From Clostridiales bacterium (GTDB lineage Bacteria > Bacillota > Clostridia > Christensenellales > Aristaeellaceae), in NCBI GenBank assembly GCA_012520375.1, contig JAAYOH010000015.1:31239-95238 (forward strand): a DNA stretch of 64,000 nucleotides. The letters are read 5' to 3'. Below are positions 8,789 through 17,849 of this stretch, in pieces. A program made the translations under genes and the position numbers. The notes under the pieces are model-generated. The model was given only the letters and a program-made list of their open reading frames with translations, had not been told where the DNA came from and made no database searches. Positions within the stretch are counted from its first letter, which is position 1. Each line of letters begins with the position of its first letter.

Positions 8789-9334
8789 TTATTTGACATT
8801 TAACATATTTTTGAAAATTTCTTGGGATAGCTCTGCCTGCCTTGTGTTTTTGAGGAGCATTTGGGCAATGCGGATAGGTGCTTCTTCCCGGTTTCCCGGC
8901 ACAAGTTCCAGTATCTGCACGTCCCGCCTGTCCAGCACTTCTTCCATCCACAACCGGCCCCTTCGCCCAAGTACCGCCAACAGAGGCTTAGGCCCTTCCA
9001 GGCAGTTGAGCAATTCCTTTCGATAACCTTGGCAATGCTCTTCGAGAAAACCGATTTCGTCCACCACGATGATCTCACCCCGGCGTCTTGCCTTCCGGAG
9101 CAAGCCAGCCCCCATCACATCAAATCCATAGCGGAGATCCTCCCCCGTGCCCTCCGGCATTCGGGCCAGAAAAAAGCCTGGGGCCTTGCTGCCATAGGCC
9201 CTGATGTGAAGATCCCGCGTCCCTTCCCGGAAATACGTCTCTACCCCAAAAGCCTCAAGGCCCACCATCTCCAGGGCTCGTTGTAAAGCGGTGGATTTGC
9301 CGACCCGGCTCTCCCCCGTTAAAAACAACTTCAT
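8789..9334 (-). CDS. THEP1-family nucleoside triphosphatase
   Basis: A 181-residue P-loop NTPase of the THEP1/NTPase_1 family, small RecA-like ATPases or GTPases of unclear cellular role. Walker A is LTGESRVGKSTALQRAL at the N-terminus. Walker B is EIIVVDEIGFLEEHC, with the family's conserved glutamates. The start at 9334 has GGAGAGGAG seven nt upstream. A 42-residue ORF ends 24 nt upstream on the same strand. The family lacks a firm pathway assignment, and the context adds none. Confidence 0.85.
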   Translation of the reverse strand: MKLFLTGESRVGKSTALQRALEMVGLEAFGVETYFREGTRDLHIRAYGSKAPGFFLARMPEGTGEDLRYGFDVMGAGLLRKARRRGEIIVVDEIGFLEEHCQGYRKELLNCLEGPKPLLAVLGRRGRLWMEEVLDRRDVQILELVPGNREEAPIRIAQMLLKNTRQAELSQEIFKNMLNVK

Positions 9335-9358
9335 GCTCGGGCTCCTCTCCTGCAAGTA

Positions 9359-9487
9359 TCAAGTCATATATGTCGTGGCAACTGTCTCATAGGCTGATTT
9401 CAAACGCATTGCGGCCGAATAGATCATGCTGTCGGCAAAGCGGTCAACAGCCATTCCCTGTTGATTAGAAATGTCCATCTGCTTCAT
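9359..9487 (-). CDS. Predicted 42-residue small protein upstream of the THEP1 NTPase
   Basis: A short reading frame, MKQMDISNQQGMAV..., ending TVATTYMT. It has a clear ribosome site (CGGAGAAAACC before the ATG) and stops 24 nt before the THEP1-family start, as expected in a bicistronic message. It is predicted helical, with no membrane segment and no cysteines. I do not recognise a family. The composition (methionine-, alanine- and serine-rich amphipathic helix) looks protein-like rather than random. Confidence 0.5.
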   Translation of the reverse strand: MKQMDISNQQGMAVDRFADSMIYSAAMRLKSAYETVATTYMT

Positions 9488-9697
9488 GGTTTTCTCCGAT
9501 CAATACCCATTGCATATCATCAAGGCTTCTTGCGCACCATGGATCCTGGATCTGGCAAAATCCTTTTCCTCCTGCGCAAAGTATAAGCCCTTGCATCCGG
9601 AAAATCAAGCGCTGCTTGCCGGCAAGGCCAGCAATCTCAACAGCATTTCTTTTCATGGTTTGTTTTCGGATTCATCCTATATTTTAAGAAAAATATG

Positions 9698-9726
9698 TTG
9701 CGCCTATAGAAAACAGGGTATATGAT
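9698..9726 (+). promoter_or_regulatory. Promoter of the flavodiiron gene
   Basis: TTGCGC (9698-9703), a 17-nt spacer, then TATGAT (9721-9726), about 70 nt before the gene. The rest of the roughly 310-nt stretch 9488-9797 shows no convincing gene. No Crp/Fnr-like palindrome like those near trxA is seen here. Confidence 0.65.
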
Positions 9727-9797
9727 AATAACAGGACGCGCTGCAGGGCATTTTCGCGCAGGCTCTGCTGCAGATTTGGAAAGTGGGGAGTAACAGC

Positions 9798-11588
9798 ATG
9801 AAGATCACCAACGACATCAGATACATCGGTGTAAACGACCATCGGATCGACCTGTTTGAAGGTCAGTATATCGTACCCAACGGCATGGCTTATAATTCCT
9901 ACGCCATCCTTGACGAGAAGACCGCTATCGTAGACACCGTGGATAAAAAGTTTACCCACGAGTGGCTGGACAACATCGAAAAAACCCTGGGCACACGAAA
10001 GCCCGATTATCTGATCGTGCAGCATATGGAGCCTGACCATGCCGCCAACATCGCTAGGTTCCTGGAAGTCTATCCGGAAGCCACCGTTGTTTCCTCCAAC
10101 AAGGCATTTGCCATGATGAAGAACTTCTTTGGCGAGGACTACGCCCATCGCCGTATCGTCGTGGGGGAGTCGGACACACTTTCTCTGGGCAACCATACCC
10201 TTACCTTCTTCACCGCGCCCATGGTACACTGGCCGGAAGTCATGGTCACCTATGATCCCTTCGATAAGGCGCTCTTCTCCGCCGATGCCTTCGGCAAGTT
10301 CGGCGCTTTGGATGTGGAAGAAGACTGGGCATGTGAGGCGCGCCGCTATTACTTCGGCATCGTCGGCAAGTACGGCCAGCAGGTGCAAGCGCTTTTGAAG
10401 AAGGCCGCCGATCTTGATATCCAGACGATCTGCCCCGCTCACGGCCCTGTGTTGAGCGAAAACCTGGGTTATTACATCAATCTCTACGATATTTGGTCCT
10501 CTTACCGCGTGGAATCAGAAGGCATCATGGTCGCTTATACCTCCGTATATGGTCATACCAAGACCGCCGTGGAACTTCTGACACAGAAGCTGAAAGAAAA
10601 GGGCTGCCCCAAAGTCGTGGTCCAGGACCTTGCCCGCTGTGACATGGCAGAAGCCGTTGAAGACGCCTTCCGCTATGGAAAGCTGGTACTGGCAACCACC
10701 ACCTACAACGCCGATGTCTTCCCCTTCATGAGGGAGTTCATCACCCACCTGACCGAGCGCAATTTCCGCAACCGCACCATCGGGTTGATGGAAAACGGTT
10801 CCTGGGCTCCCCTTGCCGCCAAAGTCATGCGCGGCATGCTGGCTGAAAGCAAAAACCTGACCTTCACAGAAACCACCGTTCGCATTTTGTCCGCCTTGAA
10901 CGACGACAGCCGCGCCCAGATCGAAAATATGGCCAACGAGCTCTGCCGGGATTATCTGGCCCAGCAGGACGCCACCGCCAACAAAAATGACATGAAAGCC
11001 CTGTTCAATATCGGCTACGGCCTGTACGTAGTCACCTCCAACGACGGCAAGAAGGACAACGGCCTGATTGTCAACGCTGTAACCCAATTGACAGACGCGC
11101 CCAACCGCGTGGCCGTGACCATCAACAAACAGAACTATTCCCATCACGTGATCAAGCAGACCGGCATCATGAACGTGAACTGCCTGGATACCACGGCTCC
11201 CTTCTCCCTTTTCCAAACCTATGGTTTCCAGAGCGGCCGCTCCGTAGACAAGTTTGCGGGCGCCGAGGTGCTCAGAAGCGACAACGGCCTGGTGTTCCTG
11301 CCCCGCCACATCAACTCCTTCTTGTCCCTGAAGGTGGAAGAGTATATAGATCTGGACACCCACGGCATATTCATCTGCACCGTGACCGAGTCCCGGGTAA
11401 TCTCCGGAAACGAGACCATGACGTACACCTACTATCAACACAATGTGAAGCCCAAGCCCAAGACCGAAGGCAAGAAGGGCTACGTATGCCGGGTGTGCGG
11501 TTGGATCTATGAGGGTGAACCCCTGCCGGACGACATCATCTGTCCCCTGTGCAAGCACGGCGCGGCAGATTTTGAGCCCATCCAATAG
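9798..11588 (+). CDS. fprA: Flavodiiron protein fused to flavin reductase-like and rubredoxin domains
   Basis: A 596-residue cytoplasmic oxygen (or NO) reductase. The beta-lactamase-like diiron domain (1 to about 245) has ligands H76, E78, D80, H144, D163 and H215. A flavodoxin domain follows (VAYTSVYGHTKTA near 246-257), then a flavin reductase-like split-barrel (about 398-545), then a C-terminal rubredoxin with C564, C567, C582 and C585. The order suggests a self-contained chain from NAD(P)H or a reductase through flavin and rubredoxin iron to the diiron site. Plain FprA has only the first two domains. GGGGAG lies 7 nt before the ATG. The gene is monocistronic, between its own promoter and a strong terminator. 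Confidence 0.95.
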   Translation: MKITNDIRYIGVNDHRIDLFEGQYIVPNGMAYNSYAILDEKTAIVDTVDKKFTHEWLDNIEKTLGTRKPDYLIVQHMEPDHAANIARFLEVYPEATVVSSNKAFAMMKNFFGEDYAHRRIVVGESDTLSLGNHTLTFFTAPMVHWPEVMVTYDPFDKALFSADAFGKFGALDVEEDWACEARRYYFGIVGKYGQQVQALLKKAADLDIQTICPAHGPVLSENLGYYINLYDIWSSYRVESEGIMVAYTSVYGHTKTAVELLTQKLKEKGCPKVVVQDLARCDMAEAVEDAFRYGKLVLATTTYNADVFPFMREFITHLTERNFRNRTIGLMENGSWAPLAAKVMRGMLAESKNLTFTETTVRILSALNDDSRAQIENMANELCRDYLAQQDATANKNDMKALFNIGYGLYVVTSNDGKKDNGLIVNAVTQLTDAPNRVAVTINKQNYSHHVIKQTGIMNVNCLDTTAPFSLFQTYGFQSGRSVDKFAGAEVLRSDNGLVFLPRHINSFLSLKVEEYIDLDTHGIFICTVTESRVISGNETMTYTYYQHNVKPKPKTEGKKGYVCRVCGWIYEGEPLPDDIICPLCKHGAADFEPIQ

Positions 11589-11618
11589 TTTCGGCAGAAA
11601 ACTTGCACGATGTAAGCA

Positions 11619-11652
11619 TCAAGGCGCGGTGAAGATTGCGCCTTGATTTTTT
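11619..11652 (+). terminator. Intrinsic terminator after the flavodiiron gene
   Basis: TCAAGGCGC (11619-11627) pairs with GCGCCTTGA (11638-11646), followed by TTTTTT. It lies 30 nt after the stop codon. Confidence 0.92.
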
Positions 11653-11829
11653 ATTCCTTACCTGCCCTATTGTGCCCAGAAATCTGATCATGGTGTGCTG
11701 CAGCGGCAAATCCACGGGGATTCTGGCAGCAGGACCTTTCGGTTCCTGGTTGCACGAGTCTTGCGGAAATGGCAATGTCAATCACTGGATGGGTCAAATA
11801 ATATCCGGCAACAAAAAGACGCAGCTTAG

Positions 11830-11870
11830 GTGATGTCATCACAGAAGGGCAGTTGGTATTCAGGTATAAT
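11830..11870 (+). promoter_or_regulatory. trxA promoter with class-II-type Crp/Fnr palindrome
   Basis: A perfect 13-bp palindrome, GTGATGTCATCAC (11830-11842), is followed by exactly 22 nt and then TATAAT (11865-11870). No recognisable -35 exists, because the palindrome occupies that place, centred near -41. This is the geometry of activation by Crp/Fnr proteins. The same arrangement with the same 22-nt spacing occurs before the double-rubredoxin gene, and a Crp/Fnr gene lies between them. Confidence 0.7.
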
Positions 11871-11901
11871 GAGGCCATAAAAACATGAGGAGGATGTAAA
11901 A

Positions 11902-12207
11902 ATGTCTGCCATCAATATCGATAAAAACAATTTCCAGAATGAAGTTATGAATTCCGACAAGCCCGTCCTTCTGGACTTCTGGGCGCCTTGGTGCGGTCCT
12001 TGCCGTATGGTGATCCCCATCATAGAAGAAATCGCCAGGGAGCGTTCGGATATCAAGGTTGGCAAAGTCAATGTAGATGAACAGCCCGAGCTGGCAAGCC
12101 AGTTTGGCGTCATGAGCATCCCTACCCTGGTTGTCATGAAAGACGGCAAGATCACCAATCAGTCCATGGGCGCCAAACCCAAGAATGCGATCCTTGCAAT
12201 GCTGTAA
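11902..12207 (+). CDS. trxA: Thioredoxin
   Basis: A 101-residue thioredoxin, a general dithiol-disulfide carrier. It has the active site WAPWCGPCRM with C31 and C34, and the cis-proline loop MSIPTLVVMKDG. The C-terminal segment is slightly short but complete. AGGAGG lies before the ATG. It stands alone between a putative Crp/Fnr-activated promoter and a terminator shared with the convergent regulator gene, which places it in the oxygen-response island. Confidence 0.96.
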   Translation: MSAINIDKNNFQNEVMNSDKPVLLDFWAPWCGPCRMVIPIIEEIARERSDIKVGKVNVDEQPELASQFGVMSIPTLVVMKDGKITNQSMGAKPKNAILAML

Positions 12208-12216
12208 AACGTAATA

Positions 12217-12261
12217 AAAGAAGCCCACCTCGTACGAGAGGATGAGGCGGGCTTCTTCTTT
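12217..12261. terminator. Bidirectional terminator between trxA and the Crp/Fnr gene
   Basis: AAGAAGCCC and GGGCTTCTT flank a CCTC/GAGG-containing inner stem, with T-rich tails on both strands (TTCTTT on plus, TTTTATT on minus). Confidence 0.85.
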
Positions 12262-12372
12262 AACATTGTCCAATGAAACAAGAGGGCTCCGGATAAAAAG
12301 GCGGAAATCAGCAAAGCGGAAACATCCAATTTGGGCAAAACGCACGGATCGGTCAAGAAGCATGGTATGGCC

Positions 12373-13047
12373 TCATCCATCCCCAAGCGCCTCCAGTTTC
12401 TCTGCATCAAGGATTGTTACCATGCCGCGAGAAAGCTTTACCATGCCTTCGTTCTGGAAGTAGCGAAGCATCCGGGTTATGACCTCCCGGTGAGTACCCA
12501 GATGATTGGCGATGATCTCATGGGTGATCTTGATTTCATTTGTTCCTTCAATGGACGCCTCTTCCAACAGGAAAGCAGCGACGCGCTTGTCAAGGCTCTT
12601 CCACATGATCTGCTCCACCAGCCACATGACATCGGAAAAGCGGGTAGCCATCAATTCATTGGTGTAATTAGCCACCGGCGCGGACTCTTCCATGATGCTC
12701 TTATACGTTTCCGCAGGAATAACCCAAAGCTCCGTATCCTTTTCCGCCTCGATCGTCACGTCGAACTGTATGGAACGAATCATACAGGATGCGGTCATCA
12801 GACACATGTCCACATCAAACAGCCTGTAAATGGTGATCTCGCGCCCCTCTTCGGAAAGAATATAAGCCCGAAGCTGACCGGTTTTAACCAGGACCAGACC
12901 GATGCAGTCCATGCTGCCGCTGTGAATGACCGATCCTTTCTCAATCGTTCGGGTGAGCAGTGAAGCAAGAATACGGTCTTTCTGCCCGTCAGTCAATTTG
13001 CTCCAAACAGGAAAATAGCTTACAAAATCCATGTTTGCGCCTCTCAT
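12373..13047 (-). CDS. Crp/Fnr-family transcription regulator
   Basis: A 224-residue regulator with an N-terminal cyclic-nucleotide-binding-like beta-roll (IEKGSVIHSGSMDCIGLVLVKTGQLRAY) and a C-terminal winged HTH. The recognition region is NHLGTHREVITRMLRYFQ, where HREVxTR matches the E-R arrangement that reads GTGA-type half sites. Cysteines in MDCIGL and CLMTASCM could be redox sensors, but there is no Fnr-type four-cysteine cluster motif. I chose the ATG at 13047 (GGGGGAG 7-8 nt upstream). It diverges from the rubrerythrin operon and converges on trxA, whose promoters both carry candidate operators. Confidence 0.92.
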   Translation of the reverse strand: MRGANMDFVSYFPVWSKLTDGQKDRILASLLTRTIEKGSVIHSGSMDCIGLVLVKTGQLRAYILSEEGREITIYRLFDVDMCLMTASCMIRSIQFDVTIEAEKDTELWVIPAETYKSIMEESAPVANYTNELMATRFSDVMWLVEQIMWKSLDKRVAAFLLEEASIEGTNEIKITHEIIANHLGTHREVITRMLRYFQNEGMVKLSRGMVTILDAEKLEALGDG

Positions 13048-13072
13048 TTTGCTACTCCCCCCTTTGAATGCA

Positions 13073-13101
13073 ATTGTAGCTTTGTTCAGGACATCTGTCA
13101 A
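13073..13101 (-). promoter_or_regulatory. Promoter of the Crp/Fnr gene
   Basis: TTGACA, a 17-nt spacer and TACAAT on the minus strand. Its -35 box is back to back with that of the divergent rubrerythrin promoter, 9 nt apart. Confidence 0.85.
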
Positions 13102-13110
13102 CAATTTTCA

Positions 13111-13139
13111 TTGACTTACGGCACGAAGCGGTTTATAAT
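13111..13139 (+). promoter_or_regulatory. Upstream (P1) promoter of the rubrerythrin operon
   Basis: TTGACT (13111-13116), a 17-nt spacer and TATAAT (13134-13139). It is close to consensus, so it should give basal expression. The Crp/Fnr-like palindrome lies about 35 nt downstream of its start site. Confidence 0.85.
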
Positions 13140-13179
13140 GAACAAAGGTAGCATCATTGTAGCGGTCGTTTCCGACTGG

Positions 13180-13220
13180 GTGATGATATCACGGAAGGCT
13201 GATCTATGCTGTGATATCAT
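13180..13220 (+). promoter_or_regulatory. Crp/Fnr-like operator with a second (P2) promoter
   Basis: GTGATGATATCAC (13180-13192) is followed by exactly 22 nt and TATCAT (13215-13220), a 5/6 match to a -10 box. This duplicates the trxA arrangement. The P2 -10 overlaps another palindromic stretch, GTGATATCAT (13211-13220), which could be a second half-conserved site. Activation of P2, or blocking of P1 transcription, are both possible. Confidence 0.6.
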
Positions 13221-13244
13221 AAAGAAAAGGAGGCGAGAAATCCA

Positions 13245-13910
13245 ATGAAACAAATGGTATGCTCCATATGTTCCTATGTCTATGACGAAGCAAAGGGCAT
13301 CCCGGAAGCTGGTATCGCTCCCGGTACCCGGTGGGAGGAACTTCCGGCGGATTGGATCTGCCCGTTGTGCGGTGCAGGCAAGGATGCTTTCCATGAAAAG
13401 CAGGCAGCGCCTTCAGCAGCTGAGAAACAGCTGCCGGAAAAGCCCCATGTAGATATGGAATTGTCCGCCATGGAAATGAGCATCATCTGTTCCAATCTGG
13501 CCCGCGGATGTGAAAAGCAGTATTTGCCCCAGCAGGAAAAAGCTTTCCGTCAGCTTGCGGATTTCTTCCGCTCAAAAGCGGAGCCGGTAGAGGAGCCCAG
13601 CGGTCAAAAACTGCTCGAGTTGGTAGAAAAGGATCTGACCCTTGGGTATCCATACGCCAATGCCATCGCTTCCCGGAAGCCGGATCGCGGTGCATTGCGC
13701 AGCCTGGTTTGGAGCGAGCGGGCAACCCGGATGCTCCAGTCGCTTTTGACCCGATACAAAGCAGAGGGCGAAAAGATGCTAGAAAACACCGGCGTTTATC
13801 TTTGCACCATCTGCGGCTTTCTTTATTTGGGAGATGCCGCGCCCGAAATCTGTCCTGTGTGCAAGGTCCCCAGCTGGAAATTTGAAAGAGTAGAAGGGAG
13901 GGTGTCGTGA
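13245..13910 (+). CDS. Double-rubredoxin protein with helical middle domain
   Basis: A 221-residue protein. A rubredoxin domain (about 1-50; C6, C9, C39, C42; [13 protein letters not shown]) is followed by about 120 helical residues of unrecognised type (70-185). It ends in a second, shortened rubredoxin-like knuckle (C187, C190, C203, C206; [20 protein letters not shown]), the style seen at the C-terminus of rubrerythrins. It lacks the diiron four-helix motifs, so it is probably an electron carrier or adaptor. It is the first gene of the operon and overlaps the rubrerythrin fusion by 4 nt (GTGA), so a functional partnership is likely. The middle domain remains unidentified. Confidence 0.85.
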   Translation: MKQMVCSICSYVYDEAKGIPEAGIAPGTRWEELPADWICPLCGAGKDAFHEKQAAPSAAEKQLPEKPHVDMELSAMEMSIICSNLARGCEKQYLPQQEKAFRQLADFFRSKAEPVEEPSGQKLLELVEKDLTLGYPYANAIASRKPDRGALRSLVWSERATRMLQSLLTRYKAEGEKMLENTGVYLCTICGFLYLGDAAPEICPVCKVPSWKFERVEGRVS

Positions 13911-15064
13911 TCATGGCGGATCGATATGCAGTCAGAAATCTACGCCTGTGCACCAAAGATTGCTTGTGTCTGTATGTGTGTCCAACCGGGGCCACAGACA
14001 CAGAGAACAGCATCATTGACGAAAGCAAGTGTATCGGATGCGGCGTATGTGCCGATTCCTGTCCTTCCGGCGCCATCTCCATGATGCCGAAGAAGCTTCC
14101 CCCCCAGCAACCAAAAGATGAGGCCGCTGTGGAAGCTCTGCGTGGGCTCATCCAAAGCAAAGCTGCTGCGGAATCCGTTGCGGCTCAGATGCCGGGCATC
14201 CTGAATGTGGCAGCAGAAAAATCTTCCCGGCTGATGGCGGAAGATCTGTGCCGCGAAGCCGGCTTCATGCTTCCCCAAAGCGGCAACACCAGAGCCTTTC
14301 TTGAAAAGATCAAGTCCTATCCCGGCATCCCGGTGGATGTCGTTGAAACCCTGCTCGCTACCATACAATTCAACGAGGAAACGGAGGAAATGATGATGGA
14401 AAAGTGGAAGTGTACGGTTTGCGGTTATGTTCATGAAGGCCCCATGACCCCTGATTTCAAGTGTCCCATTTGCAAGCAGGGCCCTGACAAGTTCGTGAAG
14501 ATCGAGGAGGCTGCAGCAACGCCTGTGAAGAATCCTTTTGCAGGCACCAAGACCGAGAAGAACCTGTGGGAAGCCTTCGCCGGTGAATCCCAGGCCCGCA
14601 ACAAGTACGCCTATTTCGCTTCCGTCGCCAAGGAGGCAGGCTTTGAGCAGATCGCCGCATTGTTCCTGCAGACTGCCGCCAATGAAATGGAGCACGCCAA
14701 GCTTTGGTTCAAGGCGTTGGGCGAACTGGGCGACACCGCTGAAAACCTGCTGAGCGCCGCCGAAGGCGAAAACTACGAGTGGACCGAAATGTATGCCACC
14801 TTCGCCAAAGAAGCCGACGAAGAAGGTTTCCATGAGCTGGCAGAACAGTTCCGCGGCGTTGCCGCCGTCGAAAAGGCCCATGAGGAGCGTTACCGCAAGC
14901 TGCTCCACAATGTGGAGACAAAGCAGGTCTTCGAAAAGAGCGGCGTAACCCTATGGGAGTGTCGGAATTGTGGCCATTTGGCAATGGGCGTCAAGGCTCC
15001 CGAAGTGTGCCCCGTCTGCTTCTATCCCCAAGCCCATTTTGAAGTTCGTGCTGAAAATTATTAA
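13907..15064 (+). CDS. Ferredoxin-rubredoxin-rubrerythrin-rubredoxin fusion
   Basis: A 385-residue peroxide reductase with unusual wiring. Residues 1-60 hold two 4Fe-4S motifs (C15, C19, C21, C25, an altered spacing; C42, C45, C48, C52, canonical). A helical linker (about 70-165) is followed by a rubredoxin (C169, C172, C186, C189). The rubrerythrin diiron bundle has E227 in [11 protein letters not shown]260/H263 in [10 protein letters not shown]302/E305 in KEADEEGFH and E322/H325 in [10 protein letters not shown]-terminal rubredoxin follows (C352, C355, C368, C371). Ordinary rubrerythrin has one rubredoxin and no ferredoxin. The chain could pass electrons from ferredoxin straight to peroxide. 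The start is the overlapping GTG at 13907 or an ATG at 13913; GGGAGG favours the former. Confidence 0.9.
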   Translation: MIMADRYAVRNLRLCTKDCLCLYVCPTGATDTENSIIDESKCIGCGVCADSCPSGAISMMPKKLPPQQPKDEAAVEALRGLIQSKAAAESVAAQMPGILNVAAEKSSRLMAEDLCREAGFMLPQSGNTRAFLEKIKSYPGIPVDVVETLLATIQFNEETEEMMMEKWKCTVCGYVHEGPMTPDFKCPICKQGPDKFVKIEEAAATPVKNPFAGTKTEKNLWEAFAGESQARNKYAYFASVAKEAGFEQIAALFLQTAANEMEHAKLWFKALGELGDTAENLLSAAEGENYEWTEMYATFAKEADEEGFHELAEQFRGVAAVEKAHEERYRKLLHNVETKQVFEKSGVTLWECRNCGHLAMGVKAPEVCPVCFYPQAHFEVRAENY

Positions 15065-15078
15065 GGAGGATGATACAC

Positions 15079-15456
15079 ATGAAATCCAAGTTCTACATCT
15101 GCCGTATATGCGGCAACCTGATCGGCATGGTCCATGACACCGGGGTCCCTGTTGTCTGCTGTGGCAAAAAAATGGAAGCCCTCGTTCCCAACACCGTGGA
15201 AGCCAGCGGCGAGAAGCATCTGCCTGTGGTCACCGTGGAAGACGGCGCGATCGCTGTTAAAGTGGGCAGCGAAAACCATCCCATGGTCCCGGAGCACTTC
15301 ATCGAGTGGGTCTATCTTGAGACTGAAAACGGCGGCCAGCGCAAGGCGCTCAAGCCCGGTGACGAGCCTGCTGTCTCCTTCTGCCTGGGCGATGACAAGG
15401 CTGTTGCCGTGTACGCATACTGCAACCTCCACGGTTTGTGGATGACAAAGATCTGA
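15079..15456 (+). CDS. dfx: Desulfoferrodoxin-type superoxide reductase
   Basis: A 125-residue two-iron superoxide reductase, which converts superoxide to peroxide without releasing oxygen. The N-terminal desulforedoxin centre has C8, C11, C27 and C28. The catalytic centre has H47 (GEKHLPVV, with E45 and K46), H67, H73, C115 and H118 (YCNLHGLW). I chose the ATG at 15079 because AAGGAGG abuts the earlier in-frame ATG at 15070. It follows the rubrerythrin fusion by 14 nt, so peroxide made here can be removed by its operon partner. Confidence 0.97.
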   Translation: MKSKFYICRICGNLIGMVHDTGVPVVCCGKKMEALVPNTVEASGEKHLPVVTVEDGAIAVKVGSENHPMVPEHFIEWVYLETENGGQRKALKPGDEPAVSFCLGDDKAVAVYAYCNLHGLWMTKI

Positions 15457-15471
15457 TCCTATGGTTTGTGT

Positions 15472-15536
15472 CGCCTGCCGGTTCATTCCGGCAGGCGTTA
15501 CCCTATGAAAAAGCCTTCCGACGGGGAGGTTTTTTT
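15472..15536 (+). terminator. Tandem hairpins ending the rubrerythrin-SOR operon
   Basis: A perfect 10-bp stem (CGCCTGCCGG 15472-15481 with CCGGCAGGCG 15488-15497) is followed by a second hairpin (CCTTCC 15514-15519 with GGGAGG 15524-15529) and TTTTTTT. The second is a conventional intrinsic terminator. Confidence 0.85.
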
Positions 15537-15547
15537 GATGAGAAGGA

Positions 15548-15718
15548 ATGATATATAACAAAATAACGTCAGGTGATGAGGATACAGACGAAGGGACAAG
15601 AACGGCGTCAAGCAAGAGAAATGCTGTGCACGGATATGCCGATACCCAGGGATCATTTGCTCCGGAGATCGAAGCAGCGGTAGATTTCAACCAAAAAGAA
15701 CCCGCTCACCATCACTGA
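15548..15718 (+). CDS. Doubtful 56-residue ORF between the SOR gene and the groEL terminator
   Basis: MIYNKITSGDEDTDEGT..., ending KEPAHHH. It is open for 56 codons in a stretch that is otherwise empty (15540-15690), acidic at the start and with histidines at the end. AAGGA sits directly against the ATG, which is too close for a good ribosome site, and the stop lies inside the groEL terminator hairpin. I recognise no family. It may be chance or a gene remnant. Confidence 0.2.
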   Translation: MIYNKITSGDEDTDEGTRTASSKRNAVHGYADTQGSFAPEIEAAVDFNQKEPAHHH

Positions 15719-15733
15719 GTTTGCGGGTTCTTT
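15695..15733 (-). terminator. Terminator of groESL
   Basis: On the minus strand AAAGAACCCGC pairs with GCGGGTTCTTT and is followed by TTGG, with the T-run formed by the stem end. It lies 57 nt after the groEL stop. Confidence 0.85.
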
Positions 15734-15789
15734 GACGGTACGAGCCGCCGCAGCCTGATGGCCGCGGCAGCTTTGTTCATGTTTTCGGA

Positions 15790-17439
<1,650 letters not shown>

Positions 17440-17724
17440 TTATTCGACAACGGCCAGGATGTCGTTCTGCCGCACGATGATGTACTCCTCACCGTCTAAC
17501 TTGACCTCGGTGCCGGCGTACTTGGAATAGATGACCTTCTGGCCAACTTCCACCTGCATGGTGATCTCTTTTCCATCCACATTACCGCCGGGGCCCACGG
17601 CCAGAACTTCGGCCATCTGGGGTTTTTCCTTGGCGGAAGTGGTGAGGATGAGCCCACTCTTGGTGGTCTCTTCTGCTTCCAGGTTTTTGATGACGACGCG
17701 ATCGCCCAATGGATTGATCTTCAT
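17440..17724 (-). CDS. groS: Co-chaperonin GroES
   Basis: A 94-residue Hsp10 lid for GroEL. It has KINPLGDRVVIKNLEAEE, the mobile-loop region ETTKSGLILTTSAKEKPQ, and EYIIVRQNDILAVVE at the end. It is first in the groESL operon, directly behind a CIRCE element, so heat regulation by HrcA is expected. Confidence 0.99.
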   Translation of the reverse strand: MKINPLGDRVVIKNLEAEETTKSGLILTTSAKEKPQMAEVLAVGPGGNVDGKEITMQVEVGQKVIYSKYAGTEVKLDGEEYIIVRQNDILAVVE

Positions 17725-17749
17725 GTATGTGCCTCCCTCGTTGATTTTG

Positions 17750-17776
17750 TTAGCACTCGACCTTGATGAGTGCTAA
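17750..17776. promoter_or_regulatory. CIRCE operator (HrcA binding site)
   Basis: The inverted repeat TTAGCACTC-N9-GAGTGCTAA is a perfect match to the canonical CIRCE sequence. It lies between the groES promoter and start codon. Confidence 0.98.
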
Positions 17777-17787
17777 CTACTAAGTAT

Positions 17788-17816
17788 AGTGTAACCAAAA
17801 TACTCCCGAAGTACAA
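17788..17816 (-). promoter_or_regulatory. groESL promoter
   Basis: TTGTAC, a 17-nt spacer and TACACT on the minus strand, immediately upstream of CIRCE. A second possible -10 (TATACT) lies 5 nt further on. Confidence 0.6.
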
Positions 17817-17849
17817 CGAATGAATTGGCAATTTATTGTTAATCTTTAG

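Noticed and set aside
9465..9656. 63-codon frame on the minus strand upstream of the small ORF
   Set aside because: No ribosome site, and it overlaps the better-supported 42-residue frame out of phase.
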